Origin: Saturnia japonica
Lineage: Eukaryota > Arthropoda > Insecta > Lepidoptera > Saturniidae
NCBI GenBank assembly: GCA_033032175.1
Contig: CM065304.1
Coordinates: forward strand, 7,254,001 to 7,318,000
Length of the DNA stretch: 64,000 nt
Reading direction: 5' to 3'
Shown: piece after piece, positions 25,501 through 38,500 of the stretch
Layout: each line of letters begins with the position of its first letter
How positions within the stretch are numbered: position 1 is the first letter of the stretch
The notes under the pieces: generated by a model
The model's database searches: none
What the model was told of the DNA's origin: nothing
What the model saw: the letters and a program-made list of their open reading frames with translations, nothing else
Translations under genes and position numbers: made by a program

Positions 25501-28500
25501 CCAGATGTAACTCCCGCCATAGTGAAACGCTTAGACGTGTCGCGTTCCGGAATCCGCCGGTGTATATCCAGTAATCAAGTGAAGTTGTAGGGAACTGTAA
25601 TCCATTGGGTTACGACCATCATAATATACACGGTAATAGTCGGTAAGTCGATAGTAATACACGGTAACGCTCAAGAATCGATTATCAAAACCATAGGGGA
25701 CTTCCCGCAGACCTACAGTCTTAAAATTTCGTTACTATCGTTTAGGAATGTATCTAAAAATAAAGAGATTTCTAATTCCGTGTGAAGTTATAAAGTAACA
25801 AAAAATGTTTTTTTTTCTCAAAAATAGCTTCACATATATAATTGAAATTAATACCGAATACTAAGATTAACACAATAAAAAAATACAGCCCTTCATAATA
25901 AAAGTTTAAAAGTCGCACTCAGGGACCAATTATGAAAACTTATAGGGTACTTCCCATAGGTGATTAAATTTGGTACGAAATGAGGACAAAAGTTAAGGAA
26001 AAAATCAGAAAATAATATAGTTCTAATTCAGTGTGAAAATATTATGCAACAAAATTATATTTAGTTTTCGTTTTTTACTTCAAAAGGGCTTTAGGTATAC
26101 AGTTGAAATTAATACCGAATACTGAAATCTCTGTCCTCAAAGTGCTGTAAAAAAATCAAGATTCCTTCATAATAAAAGTGTAAAAGTTGCACTCGGTGAC
26201 CGATTATCAAAACGTACAGATTAGTTTCAAGCTACATATAATTTTGAAAGTTCTCCTACAAGTTATGCATGATAGATATACTTAAACCTAATAGTAAACA
26301 ATGATGATGATGATGACAACTTTTTGAGCATATAATTCATTTATTGTTGTTTCACGTATATTTTGATAAACCTTCAGATAAACGGACAAACCGAGATACA
26401 ATAAAGAATGTAAGGATAATATTTAAGCAATATTTATGTAAAAGACGGTACAACAATGTACGTACGATAAGTAATCAAATCAGGTCAGAACCCTCAGGTC
26501 ACGAGTTCTACTTGCATCTTGTTCGATTATTTATAATTTGTCGTTACTAAAATTTCCATTCTATTACATAATCTACTTCTAAGCGTAATTTTATTAGAAT
26601 ACCTCCAGCCGTAGGAGCACGATTGATGGACTAATATTCAAACAAATATATTAATTGTAAATAGGTTTTTTTCCATCCTGTATATTAGATTAGATTACAA
26701 TTGTAGATATAAACATTCTTTGTTTAATATGATATCGTTAGCAAAATTCTAATATTAAGTACCTTAAAATTTCTTTGGCGAAGCCATTCCTCAACAAGTA
26801 AACTATAGCAAAATATTTAAATCATATTATATGAAATAAAGTTTATTTTACAAATCAAATTAGTAACGCAAGTTCTCCGGGTATTGGTGTTTGCGAAAAT
26901 AACAACTGGATTACCATTATTTATTTCCCAAATCATGCTCAGAATCAGTTGTTGTAATTTCAAAGTTATGTTTTAACGACATTTTAGGTTTGACGTCACG
27001 CGTCATTTTCAACAATGTACCTACACCGAGAATCGACGAAGTATTATAATATAATACTCTGCAGAGATTTAAATTTTCAGTGGGATGTTATTGAGGAATA
27101 TATAAAATGTTACTACTGCATATCACCGTGAGGGGTGTATCGATAATTAGTTTTAAATATATCATATTTTCTTTTGTATAGTTAATACATACAGTTATGT
27201 AATAAAATACATTATCTATACAGTGCTTCTTTTTTCAACACACTTGCTCGTAGTCTTTTATTGCACCGCTTTTAGGTTCTAGATATAGGTCCGGGTTTTT
27301 TAGTTTTCTGAATGAATCAGTAGTTCTGGAGATTACGTACATCCTACAAACATATTCATAAACATACCTCTTTATAATACTAGTATAGATTCATCAAATT
27401 TTTATATTGTTTAATATCATTGTCAGTTTCGGCAATGCTTCTCCTTCCACCTACTCGCGTATGACTAACTCAAATATGGAAATATCTTCCCTTGAGGATT
27501 GCCCTTGAGTCTGGCAGCCGCCCGCGCAATACTAGTGACACTGCACGTGCATCACTTAGCTACTCACATACAACATTACACACATATGAACATACATATG
27601 TGTACACCACATAGGTACATAAGTTCTGTAAGAAACCTTTGTTTTCTTTTTTTACGCTAGATAGTGTAGAAATACTTTTCAGATCACTAAATACACATAC
27701 ATATGTTTCCTCCCTTCCTTCCCGGAGGCGGGGAACATGTATATATGTATATGTTAGTTTAGTTCGAATTTTACGTATAGGGAATTAGTCAGATCGCGAC
27801 TTAGTTGCAATCGCGGGAACAGCCCAAGCCGAGGTCCGGCCATTTTGGCACCCTTGCGCGCATGTTGCCCATGCTTTTGCGGCTGAGTGCCTTTAGCGCT
27901 CGGCTCCCAAGCCCGTTAAAGCTGTAAAAGTCATCAGCGACTGGGTTTTTGTGTTTTTGGATAAGGCCACTTAGGCTAACAGTAAGGTCAGTTCTAAACA
28001 AAAACTCAACTATAGGTACAGTTTAATAAATTTTATTTATTGTTTTCCTCACAAGTGTGTTGAAGAACGTCATGTGAAACGCATGAGCATTGGTCATTAT
28101 GCTTTCAGCTCCATTACTGCAAATTAGGTTTGAATTAGGACATTGAGATCACGAACTAAGCGACGATGGGTTCGAATTTTTCGATGTATACGTCTGAGCT
28201 TTCGTTCAATGAAGACTTCGCCATTAACATGACTTGGTAAACGTATAAGTATTTCTCAGTTGCTGATTCTATCTAATAATATTACATATGCATTTCATGA
28301 TTAGTTTGTTTCGATAATATTGGAATTATAATAATTTAATATTGCCCTCCCTTCCGCCCTCATCTTTAAGACTTTTAGTAAAATCAATACTGCTTTTAAC
28401 GTAACTTATTATTTATTACTGTAACCATTGTAATTTTTGAAACTATATAATATATTAGATGTCAGGGCAGACGTTGTTCTGCATATTTCGATAATTAAAA

Positions 28501-29463
28501 CCATCAAACAAAAAAAAATACCATGTAAATATGAGGTCAATCGGTTAAGTCGTTCAGAAGTTAAGTTGGTACCCCCTTGCAACTTCATTTACGTTAAAAT
28601 AAAAACGATCGTATTATATGAAGTTGTGGTAATTAAATATTTTTGATATCTACATAGTATTATATTATCTATACTAATATTATAAAGCTGAAGAGTTTGT
28701 TTGTTTGTTTGTTTGGTTGTAAACGCTAATCTCAGGAACTACTGGTTGGAATGGAAAAAATATTTTAGTGTTGGATAGCCCATTTATCGAGGAAGGCTAT
28801 ATGCTATATTACATCACGCTACGACCAATATGAGCAGAGCATCAATGAAAAATGTCGCAAAAACGGGGAAAATTTATTCCTTGTAAATGTTTCCATTGCA
28901 TGCGCTGCGTAAATGGTTAATGTTACGCAACATTGGTGTGTGATGGAATTGTTTCTCTTAAAAAGTTCTAAAAAAAGTCCGCAATAGAATATGTCTATCT
29001 TTTAATGTTGACGCAATATAATTTTTTTATGGTAATAAAATTTGTTCTAAAATAATGCATTATTAGCGAAGGTGTTTTTATAAACATGGTATTAATCCTT
29101 ATCGAAATAAATACGTTATTCATCACAATTATTTAATTTGGACGAAATTTTTCTTTACATCATTTGATTTCAATGAATATCTTAAGAGATATCACAGTTT
29201 TAAAACAACTCCGCAACAAAATAATAATCAACTACCGCGCGTGCATTTTAGCTTGATGTTGTGGGAGGCGGGCGGTGCCTATGAATTTATTTTATTTTAT
29301 TTATTTATTTGCTTACATTAACATATTAATATCTGGGCGACCGAGCTTTGCTCGTTATATTAAAAGAAAAGAAAAACATCTATCTAAGTAAACTTGGAAT
29401 GTCCAAAATTACCTAAATACAAAATTTCATCCAAATCGTTGGAGCCGTTTCCGAGAAACCAGT

Positions 29464-29507
<44 letters not shown>

Positions 29508-32500
29508 AGAATTGCTCACTTAATATAATAAGATACATAAAACAAAAGAATGAAACGTTAGAAACTACTTTAGTTAAAACTGTGTTGTAGCTGCTATCAC
29601 CCACTTCTGGTATTTTGGTCGGTTTTTCAAAACAATACGTGATCATAATGAAATATAAAACTAAAAAAATATAAACAAAAACCAAAACTCAGATATATGT
29701 GTGTGTGTGTCTGTGTGTGTATATGTGTGTGTATATGTGTGTGTTATTGTGTTTAAAGATGTGTAGTTATACATATGAGTTAGTATAAAACCCTTTGTAT
29801 GGCTATGGTTGTGTAGGTGAAAGTATTTTTCATGTATACTAAATAAAAGCAAGAAGTTGTTCTGTGTCGTCATAGGTAAGGTCGAGGAGCCACTTAAATG
29901 TATTTTTTTTTACATTTGCGTTTAACAAGTGGATAAATATTGATCGTTATATTAACTTTGTTATATATCATAGGGCTTAAATAATTATACTGGCGACTAC
30001 CCAATTCTGTTCTTCGTGAATGATCAGGGCATACCCGATTATATCTGCACTTCGAAATGGTGTAATTATCATCAAGACCAAGTGATCATATTTCTTAAGG
30101 ATAACATGAAGTATAAATAATTTACGAACAGAGAGTACATTACACAAAGAATAAAGTTTCTGAGTCGGATATAAAATAGGTTTTGAAATCATAACTTTTA
30201 ATAATGCTCTTGGAGCTCTTTCAATTTTAGTGAACAATGATTTATATGAACTACCCCTAGCAGTGATGCAGTATGACAGTATGGATTGAGTGAGAGCAAA
30301 ATAGACGATTCGTAGCGTCGCCAGGTCCAGGCTTAATCGGAGATATTTAAAATATAGATCATATTTCTTATATGAGACACTAAGCAATTAATTTGTTTCT
30401 CTCAAGAAAGAACACTATCCACCAACACACCCAGATATCAATAAGAGTCAGAACGAGTTAGTTGACAGTTGCAACGTTGAGTTTTATAGAAACCACGTGT
30501 ACACACGCTCGAATAGTATAATCTCTGGGAGGAAGTATCGAATACCTAAAACCGAAAGTAATGAAATTTGATTTATTTACATTTAATGTTAGAAGATTGG
30601 CAGACAACCAGTTCATGACTGTGTATAAAGCTGTTTCAGCATGTGATCGGGTATCATTCGCATATGTAATAATTTTGCAATGAGGTAAATCAAACTTGCA
30701 TAGGTAATTTATGTATATAAGAAAAAAACTTGGACCCAGGATGCTACCTACCCTGAGGGACGCCATTGGTGATTAATTGTATTGTAGGTGCCTACGACAA
30801 TTGTTTAAAAGGGATTCTTCGATATTGAACCCCTGTGTGTATGAAAGTGGGTACCGAAGTTGGTAATAATAATTTGCGATTCGGACTTATGTAAAACTGG
30901 TATAAATACTTTACGAAAAAAATAATGAAACTCGTAAATCAGCGTTTAACAAAATTCAACTCCTAAAGGGTACCCACAGTGTAACAAATTGTGCATGGAA
31001 AAAATATCTTTAAAGATTATGTGAGCGAATTCGTGGGAAGAAAGCTAGTTATAATGTATGTATGTAAATTTACATTACGAACTTAACAGCTAACATATTG
31101 CAACCATAGTTTTCTATATGATTTAAGGATATACTATTTATCAATCTACTTCTTACTCAGAAATAATTGTGTTTATTTTTTTATGCTTGCTTATAAACGT
31201 AATATCGTTGGCGATCATATTGTAAATTGTAGCCTATTTTAGAAAGCATACTTAATTCGAATTATGCTTAGATTTTATATTGGATGGTTACGACACATAA
31301 CCTTTGTAGTTCTATTTGTTTATTGGTTTAAACCAATAATGGTATATTTTGAAATCTCTTACGTCATAGGGATCGAATTCGATTTTGTTTTTGGATTTTT
31401 AGATCTGGATCCGTTTCCTGTTGCTTGTGGAATTGATTAGGCAACTTATTTTACGAAATGTAAAATATAACGAACTAGAGTCGACAAACCAAACACACGT
31501 GGATTTAAAAATCAAAACATACATTTACGACTTTTCTTTAGTAACAATAATGAATGGCACTACTTGTATTGTTCTACAATTATGTTACGATACAACGATG
31601 TATGTCATTAATATTCGTTTTGTTCTTCCCGTGTTTGTAGAGTAAAATAATATGTATTTTACTCTGGAAGCAAGTAAAAAATGCGATTTGTGAACTCTTT
31701 TCTTATTCGTAAATTTATCAAAACACTTGGGAACACTTTAATTTGTTTTGAAAAGTATATATTACCGTTGACATAAAAACATTGAAAACATTTTGAATTA
31801 AAAAAAAAAACAAACAATCCATGTGTCCATAGATTAATGATTGGTCTCCGCTGCGCTTCAACAGTGGTAACCAAACATTAATATATGCCGAGTGTCATTA
31901 TTATAACGACATTACAAAATTATTAAGACCTTCTTGTGTTCATATAGTAGTAGTGGTAAACCACATTGGTCCAATGTGGATTGCATCAGATAGACCAATG
32001 ATATTATCATTGGGATAGGCAGTGTTTTTACTACCATTTGACTATTAATTATTTATAATATTTATGTGAAAGTTTGTATGTTTGGATGTTTGCTACTTTA
32101 TCATCCAAAAACGGCAGAACGGATTTAGATAAAATTTGGCACACAGGTAATCTATAACCTGGATTAACACATAGGATACTTTTTATCCTGGTAAATGCCT
32201 CGGCTTATGGACTGTTATCAATTTATGTTGTTTTCCGGTATCCACGCAAACGAAATCGCGGGTACAGCCGGTTATTAATAATATTTTTCAATGGATATCA
32301 TCTGATGTTGAGTGATTACTTAAATCGATGGTCATTTACAATCAAATCTAAATAGGATTGCAGCTTAATTTTATTTCTTGATTTTTATTTTATGATTATG
32401 TTAAGCGAGCTTTTTTATTGTATTTTTTTTAAACCAAAAATTTAAATTGTATTTTAACTATGTATATAGTTTAACTTATTTTAATCTTAAATCTTATTTT

Positions 32501-35500
32501 CATTCTTTAATAATAGTTTTATTTTTAAGAATTTAGCATGGTTCTTTATTATGACATATTACGTTTGTATTTTATTTAAAACTAGCGACCAGCCCCAACT
32601 TTGCACGGGTGCAATTTGCAGGGTGGTGTATTTATGTTTAAAAAAGCCATGTTTTTTTTTAAATAATACAATAATTTTCTTTTAATTTTAATTGAATACA
32701 ATTTTTTTTTTATAATACAATAATTGAACAATAATTTTCTTGGTTGATAAGTTAAATTCTAAATATAACCATTAATTTATTGTTTTCATGCTGTGGCTGT
32801 GATTGGCTGTAATTAATTGTTCATTAATCTTATTACTTATTGACTATTATTTATGTATTTTTAATGAATGACTGTTGTCAATCCAAATAAATAAATAAAT
32901 ATTTAAAAAAGTTTTCTGCTTCGTGTAGGGCCGAGCAAAGGGCAGGTATCTACCGCCAACATACCTTAATTGTAACATTTTGTATTTCCTTAATACATTA
33001 CACACTTGCTTACTATAAAATAATGCAATATTTTCTGCATCAAGCTAGTCATTAACAGTGAAGCAATAATAGCTCAGTGGTAACTAGAATGGACACGTCG
33101 ATCGACGTGAGTTCGAATCCCTACAATCTGTTGGAGTTTTCAGTGAAGGAAAACATCGGGATGATACCATAGCCTAGTGGTAGGGCAGTTTCAAATGCCC
33201 GCCTGGTTAGTTTAACACCCCCAAGTTGAAAATCTGTCGCCAATCACCTATAGCTGTGTTCCGGTAACTAAAGTTTAGAGCCAGTACTCCCACATCGTCA
33301 CTTAACATCACGTGAGATTCTGGCCAAACGCTATAAACTACCCACCCCGTACTCTCGGGCGTCCCGCAAGGCTCCATTCTGGCGCCTTGCCTTTTCAACT
33401 TGTACGTCAGTGACCTAGCCCGTTCCTCCGAGGTCGAAGTAGGTCTATACTCTGACGATACAGTCATTTACGCTTCTAATAGGCACAGACTACATCTCAG
33501 ACACACCGTTCAACGTGCCGTTACCACTCTCGGTAAATGGTATAGTAAATGGCGCATAGCCATCAACCCCTCCAAGAGCGCTGCGATTATCTTCGACCCT
33601 AGCAAAAAAGAGATCCCCGAGGGTATGAAACCTCAAACTCTTTAAAGACAAGATCCCCTGGGCCGCCGAGTTTAAATATCTCGGTGTGACCCTCAATAAA
33701 AAGCTCACCTTCAACTCTCATGTCTGTACTGTTAAGAACAGAGCCGCAATGGTCATAGGTCGACTACAACCCCTGACTGTAAGCAAAGTCCCTGAGACAC
33801 AAGCTTACTCTATACAAAACGTGAGTCCGTTCGATTATGACATATACTTGCGCCGCATTCGCACATATGTCAAAATCCAATATTCATACATTCCATGTCC
33901 TCCAAACGCGATTCTTACGTAGAATCAACAAAGCCTTGATACGCCTAACTAAGCCTTGGTACGTTCGACAGCAAGACCTTCATAGAGATATCGAACTTCC
34001 TTCGGTCGAATCGTACATCAATACCTCTCGAGATCATATTTCGACGCCGCGTCGAATCACGCGAATCCGTTGATCAAAGCCGCCGCGACTTTCACCCCAA
34101 AACCGAACGTCCTCCGCGAACAACGCCGACCGCGTAATATCTTTACCGATCCCGTTGATAAGATCGAGGAAATAAACAAATACTACTCCACCGTTTTTCC
34201 AAACAGAGCGAGCTCGTGCCCACGCCCGCGAAACCTCCGTTCCCTCCGCAGGGGACGGGCGGCTAATTTCTGTGCAGCACACCCACCGCCGCGACCTCCC
34301 GCTCCCGCGGTAAGTCAAGCCTAGGTCAGTTCCTCGTTGTGAAACTCTTGAGTATGGCAGCCGCCCGCGCGATACAGGTGACACTGCACTTGCAATCACT
34401 TAGCTTCCCACACACATCATTACACACAATATGTTCTCACCACATAGGTACATAGATTCTATAAGGAACCTTTTTTTTTTTTAACGCTAGTGTAAACGAT
34501 GTTTTAGATCAGAAGGATTCCTTCCAGGAGGCAGGGGCATGTATATACAACATTACACACATGAACATACATACGTGTACACCACACAGGTACATAGGTT
34601 CTATAAGGAACCTTTTTTTCTATTTTACGCTAGTTAGTGTAGACCATCTTTCAAATCACTAAATACATATACACATGTTCCTTCCTTCCTCCCAGAAGGC
34701 AGGAACATGTATATATGTATATGTTAGTTTAGCTCGAATCTTACGGATAGGGAATTAGTCAGATCGCGACTTCTTTGCAATCGCGGCAACAGCCCAAGCC
34801 GAGGTCTGGCCACTTTGGCACCCTTGCGCGCTTGTTGCCCACGCTTTCGCGGCTGAGTGCCTTAAGCGCTCGTCTCCAAGCCTGGTAAAGCTGTAAAAGC
34901 TATCAGCAGCTCTGTTTTTGGATAGGGCCCCTCTGGCTAACAGTAAGGTCAGACAAAAAAAGCTATAAACTATAAAGAGTTTAAAACAAATTAAGTTCCC
35001 TCAAAAAAGTCAGAGACATGAGAATAAAAATGTAATCGTATCATTATACTAGCTGTGCCCGTGGCTTCGCTCACGTGAACTATAGAATGCCCGCGCGAAG
35101 CTTGCTCCCCACTCCCGGCTATTTTAAAGACAAAAATGCTTATTGTGGGTGTTTCTTAGAAGATAGATGTATACTATGCCGGACTTTTTTGTAGGTTTTT
35201 TAAATTCCTATGATTATGTAGTACATTAATTTGTTATATCTCTTATGGTTTACTCAGCATAAGCCATTTAAGCGCCCGAATTGGTTCACCATGATTAGTT
35301 CTTTTTTATTTGTGCGAAACCGTAATTATTTTTCTAAAATAAAGGTAGCTTAAGTTACTCCCTATATCATCAGCTATCTATCAGTAAAAGTCCTGTCAAA
35401 ATCGGCCCAACCGTTTCGAGATTACCCAGAACAAACAGACAGACAGACAAAAATTTTAAAAATGGGCTTTTTGTTATAGTTATCGTATATACTTCCATAT

Positions 35501-38500
35501 GCATTTAGTAAAAAAAATGTTATTTTGACATTACCAACAGACACTTTGAATCATAGACTAATCATATTCAAAGACACATAGAATTAATTTAGAGGCTTCT
35601 AACGTGCGATGTAACTCCTACAAACTACCTAAAATTAACGCACTAATAATAATACGTGTTGTCTACTTTGTCAACAGTAACTCAGGATGCGGATGATGAG
35701 ACAAAACTGTTGTGCCCAACTGACGGTAGTGCGAACTTACTGCTGGACTGCCCTCACGCGACTCTCTATCTCAGATTTCCACACGAGAGAGAACTCAAGG
35801 TAAATAATATATTTTAAGGATCGCTTAAAGTTATTTTAAAATTCCTTTAACATTCTATGATTTAAATTTAACCAACTTGAGAATACATTTTTGTAGTATT
35901 GAAATACACTGGCAGGCACATGACTGACATTTGTGTGATGAGCGTAATTGTCACTTGTATGTCTGAGTGATAAATATCTATTGTATGTACATTTATAATC
36001 TGTTTACTTACTATAATACAAGCTTTCATTAGTTTGGAATTAAATGGCCGTGTAGGAAATTGTATCCCCTTGTTTATTATTATTATTATTATTACTGTCA
36101 AGTATCTTTTTAACCGACTTCAAAAAAAGACGGAGGTTACTCAATTCGAATGTATTTTTTTTTAATAGATGTTCAGCCATAACTGTAAACCATTTGAGAT
36201 AAGCGTTTGATATTTGTAAGTAGGAGAGTGGTAAATAAGCCGCTTTCCCACTCTCGGCACAAGTATTTATTAAGCCGTCATAGACTGCTATTATTAGTAT
36301 TTATTTCATCGCTTCTGTTATAGAACTGTTTTTGAAATACATATTAAGTGTTTTTATGGTTTTTTTAAAGGGCATAAACTTTAATGTGTGCTAAGATGCA
36401 ATGTTGCTTATAATTAATTTAACTTTTGTTTCAATTAACTTTTTTATTTTTATCGGTTAAGACTAAGATTTACAATAATCGAAAAAAAAATCGAAGTATA
36501 ATCACTATTACAATATACTCTTACTAAAATGTGTTTTTCTCCTTGTTCAATATGTTAGCTAAACGTGAAATATCAAAGTATCTCACGCTTCCGAGTGAAT
36601 GTTACTGTAATTTTATTCTAATTAATCATATGCTTAAAACAAAATGAAATTATTCCATATGCGTAATGTATGTCTGTAAACGTCACAAATGACGTCATAA
36701 ATGAAAATATTCAATCGTGTGTTACGGACCACACCACGGTCATCTCTATATTAATGTGCTGTTCGAAATTAGTGTTATTTTAAAATGTATTTTTATATGG
36801 CGCATTTAAGGTAAACTGCATCTGCAACGGATTGGTTTTTAGGGTTACGTACCTCATAAAAAAAGCTGAACCCTTATAAGATCAGTTTGTTTTATGTTTG
36901 TCTGTCTGTCTGTCCGTGTGTCCAGGCCCTTTTTCTCGGAAACAACATTAGGTTATGTGGTCGCAACTACCACTACACACCGGGTGTGATAATCTACTTT
37001 TGTAGAAAGAGTGGACTGTATATTTTTAAACTGGCTGGAAGTAGATACCACATAAAATAACCGCCAAATATGGTATACTATGACCGAGATGAAGGCTCAC
37101 TGACCTTTCCCCACCGAGCTTGCCGCCAATGATGTTTATCCGAATGTTTCAGGATCGTGTTGGGTGTAGGATGTATTGTACTTCTAATAGTTAGCCACAC
37201 ACTGCACAACAAACAACCACTAAGTTAGATGAGCTACAATTGGAATGTTTGCGACATCCACCGTACTCCCCGGACCTTGCTCCAACAGATTACCATTTTT
37301 CCCCTGAATTTGGACAACCTCTTACAAGGAAAAAAATTGAACTCCTATGCGGCAGTCCAAACCGCCTTCAAAGAGTATTGATTCTCACCCCCATGGTTTT
37401 TTAGTAAAGGGATCAATGAATTACCTATGGGATGGCAAAAGTGCATAATAGATAACAACGGTGTAATACTTTGATTAATTAAATATATTTTACAAAAAAA
37501 AAAATTAACTTTATATTTCTGCCGTACAAATGCCAATGTCATATGTAAGGACCTAATATTAGATTTCTTTTTTATTGCAGGGTTGGCGATATATGATCAA
37601 GCTAGCTGCTTACAATAACGGCGTCTATATACATCATCAGCAATTAACAAAGGACGACGTTCCCACTATCGTCGACAAGTGTCTTAGTTTTATATACGCA
37701 CATGGTGAGTTTTTTTTATTTAAGTGATTTTTTTTAACAAACGTTTTATTAACATATCTCGAGCATTTCATTTTCAACTTATGGTTGAAGTATTTGCTCA
37801 AAAAGGTATAGACTACCACAATTTTAAATTGGTCTTGTGTTTTAGGGTTCCGAACGTGATAATTAAAAAAAAACGGTACCCTTATAGGGGGTCACTTTGT
37901 TGTCCGCCTGTCTCTCTGTTCGTGTGCCCATTTTAGCTCGAAAACGACTTGTATAAAGCTGGAAGTTAATATAATATATTAAGGTCTATAAGGCCTCATA
38001 TTTTATTAAATGAATTTTTCATATCGACGCCATTTCGGTAATTTTTGTACACACTAAGTTGACCGGCGACATTCGACGTGGCGTGTCTTTTGAAATATGG
38101 AGTGGAATTATGAAACAACTTTTACTGTAATAAATCTTGTATTATTCAAAGGAGTTACTGATTGTTGTTTGCAGCTTTAGCTGCATTTCAGTAAATGTTT
38201 AAAACGGGTATTCATTAAATCCATAAATGTTCTAAAATGTAGAATGTTGATCATTAATTACTGAATGATTTAAAAGACACAGCGTATCTTCACACTCGTA
38301 AATGATTAACGGCGGAGACAAAATTGTTCAATCATGTCACCGACGTGACGCCGACAAAATTTTCCGACCTGCAACGACGTGAAGTCGCCGACTAACCCAC
38401 TAACAACAAAACCGCCAACATTTGTCAGCGGATTTGGTCTATAGAGCGCTTAAAATATTTCCTGCTGGTTTGTTGTGTTTGTTTGTTTGTTTTGTGAACT

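Larger units (their letters stand above)
13508..35677 (+). other. RhoGAP15B: Giant intron of the RhoGAP gene (22.2 kb), packed with transposons
   Basis: This intron splits one PH domain between its early strands and its C-terminal helix. It holds at least three DNA-transposon remnants (mariner, Tc1, mariner), three non-LTR RT fragments, a SINE, a TTAA-flanked MITE and a 2.6-kb tandem duplication, all listed separately. The other seven introns of the gene in this window run from about 0.5 to 2.2 kb. Confidence 0.8.

Noticed and set aside
29413..29873. - strand frames of 90 and 70 codons
   Set aside because: They are built largely from the (TA)n and (GT)n microsatellites (YIYIYI and THTYTH runs).
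33070..33130. tRNA-like sequence with box A and box B
   Set aside because: It does not fold into a full cloverleaf by eye, and its downstream body recurs at 41010..41300, so it is a SINE head rather than a tRNA gene.
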